The position numbers and the translations under genes were made by a program. Below the pieces are notes generated by a model. The model was not told where the DNA came from. It ran no database searches and saw only the letters and a program-made list of their open reading frames with translations. This document shows, piece after piece, positions 22,735-23,464 of a DNA stretch of 23,464 nucleotides. Origin of the DNA: Hydrogenophaga intermedia (GTDB lineage: Bacteria; Pseudomonadota; Gammaproteobacteria; Burkholderiales; Burkholderiaceae_C); assembly GCA_945869245.1 (NCBI GenBank), contig CAMBOY010000008.1:1-23464 (forward strand), given 5' to 3'. The first letter of the stretch is position 1, and every line of letters begins with the position of its first letter.

Positions 22735-23211
22735 ATGCATAGCGACACCGAGCCCGACCGTATCGACCTGCGCATCTTGGCCGCCCTGCAGGCCGATGGG
22801 CGCTTGTCCAACCTGAAACTGGCTGAGGCGGTGGCCTTATCGCCCACGGCCACCCTGGCGCGCACCCAGCGCCTACAGCGCGAAGGCTATATCTTGGGCT
22901 TTGAAGCGCGGCTCAATCCGCTCAAGCTGGGGCGAGGCATGCTGGTGTTTGTCGAAGTGCTGCTGGATCGCACCACGCCCAATGTGTTCGACGCCTTCAA
23001 GGCGGCGGTGCAGGTGCATGACGAGATTCTGGAATGCCACATGGTGGCGGGCGGCTTTGACTACCTGCTCAAAACCCGCACCGCCGACATGGCGGCCTAC
23101 CGCGACTTTGCCGGCCGCGTGCTGTGGCAGCTGCCCGGCGTGCGCGAAACCCGCACCTACGCGGTGATGGAAGAGGTCAAAGACTCGGCCCGTTTGCCGC
23201 TGGGGGCGTGA
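22735..23211 (+). CDS. Lrp/AsnC-family transcriptional regulator, probable regulator of putA
   Basis: A 158-residue regulator. The N-terminal HTH (about 8-65) reads DRIDLRILAALQADGRLSNLKLAEAVALSPTATLARTQRLQREGYI. The C-terminal RAM/AsnC effector domain (about 70-150) includes MLVFVEVLLDR, ILECHMVAGGFDYLLKTRTADMAAYRDF and LPGVRETRTYAVMEEVKD. The VAGGFDYLLK segment is the usual ligand-site loop. Lrp-type proteins form octamers and respond to amino acids; Lrp-like PutR activates putA in alphaproteobacteria such as Agrobacterium and Rhodobacter. Divergent placement 90 bases from putA, whose product lacks its own DNA-binding domain, supports the same job here. ATG 22735 has no Shine-Dalgarno site. 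Confidence 0.9.
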   Translation: MHSDTEPDRIDLRILAALQADGRLSNLKLAEAVALSPTATLARTQRLQREGYILGFEARLNPLKLGRGMLVFVEVLLDRTTPNVFDAFKAAVQVHDEILECHMVAGGFDYLLKTRTADMAAYRDFAGRVLWQLPGVRETRTYAVMEEVKDSARLPLGA

Positions 23212-23232
23212 GGACTGGCACCCCGGAACCCT

Positions 23233-23464
23233 TCAGCGCACGCCACTCATCAGCGCCTTGGCTTCCCGCCAGCCCTGTTCAAAAGTGGCACGCACGCCTT
23301 GTGGGTTAGTGCAATCCATATTCACCACCGCCACCGGATGTCGAGGCTGCACGTACACACGCCCGCTCTCCTCGAAGATCTGCGCCCGGTGGGCTTGGTG
23401 CCGGGTCAACAGCACCAATGTGTCACCCGTCGCAGAGGCTTCTTTGGGCAAAGGGATGCTGTCG
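23233..23464 (-). CDS. 3' end of an unidentified gene, running off the right edge
   Basis: An open frame enters from the right edge (complement of 23463 downward) and stops at 23233-23235, giving about 76 residues: it begins DSIPLPKEASATGD, continues through LVLLTRHQAHRAQIF and YVQPRHPVAVVNMDCT, and ends FEQGWREAKALMSGVR. The codon use and the tail-to-tail position with the Lrp/AsnC gene (21 bases apart) support a real gene. It looks like the soluble C-terminus of a larger protein. I do not recognise the family with confidence. An internal TTG at 23451 is not taken as the start because the frame stays open upstream. Confidence 0.6.
   Translation of the reverse strand, partial: DSIPLPKEASATGDTLVLLTRHQAHRAQIFEESGRVYVQPRHPVAVVNMDCTNPQGVRATFEQGWREAKALMSGVR

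Overview
The window is GC-rich, densely packed chromosomal DNA whose gene families and repeats fit a betaproteobacterium of the Burkholderiales, most likely Comamonadaceae (a Hydrogenophaga/Acidovorax/Rhodoferax-like organism). The placement rests on a PhaM-type polyhydroxybutyrate (PHB) granule protein, a BTH_I0359-family protein, the 'translational machinery protein' family, a type-A PutA, and two copies of a palindromic repeat that I recall as typical of Comamonadaceae. There are no rRNA or tRNA genes, CRISPR arrays, transposases or phage genes. Apart from the two repeats it looks like core genome. No stretch over 300 bases lacks a gene; the longest gap is about 140 bases.

Layout. Bases 1-57 are the tail of an unidentified gene. 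Bases 70-2987 are a leftward operon of a crotonase-fold protein, phaM and a FIST sensor protein. A divergent region with a near-perfect FNR/Anr box (3030-3043) leads rightward into a TraR/DksA-like zinc-finger protein and a 'translational machinery' protein, followed by a VOC protein and an AraC-HTH/O6-alkylguanine-DNA alkyltransferase fusion. A fumarylacetoacetate-hydrolase-family gene (leftward) and an IclR regulator (rightward) are divergent across a perfect 10-bp inverted repeat. The IclR gene overlaps a DUF3108 envelope protein by ATGA. Next come a BTH_I0359 protein, an AbrB-family membrane protein (leftward), a ChaN-like lipoprotein and purU. A LysR regulator overlaps a hybrid histidine kinase whose periplasmic domain carries a CxxCH heme motif. 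glcD and a cidA/lrgB-type pair follow. The right end holds leftward putA and a glutamine-synthetase-family gene, a divergent Lrp/AsnC regulator, and the 3' end of an unidentified leftward gene.

How the genes may work together. The right end reads as a proline/amine catabolism module: the Lrp/AsnC protein is divergent from putA across an AT-rich gap containing a 17-bp imperfect palindrome, and putA is followed by a PuuA-like ligase. The left end links PHB granule control with a probable oxygen-responsive promoter. The FAH/IclR pair looks like a locally controlled catabolic step.

The most unusual observation is that putA carries two in-frame copies of a GC-rich palindromic repeat about 75 bp long. 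They are translated in two different reading frames and add roughly 25-28 residues at each of two sites in the proline dehydrogenase half. I found no wholly new multi-gene defence or mobile system.
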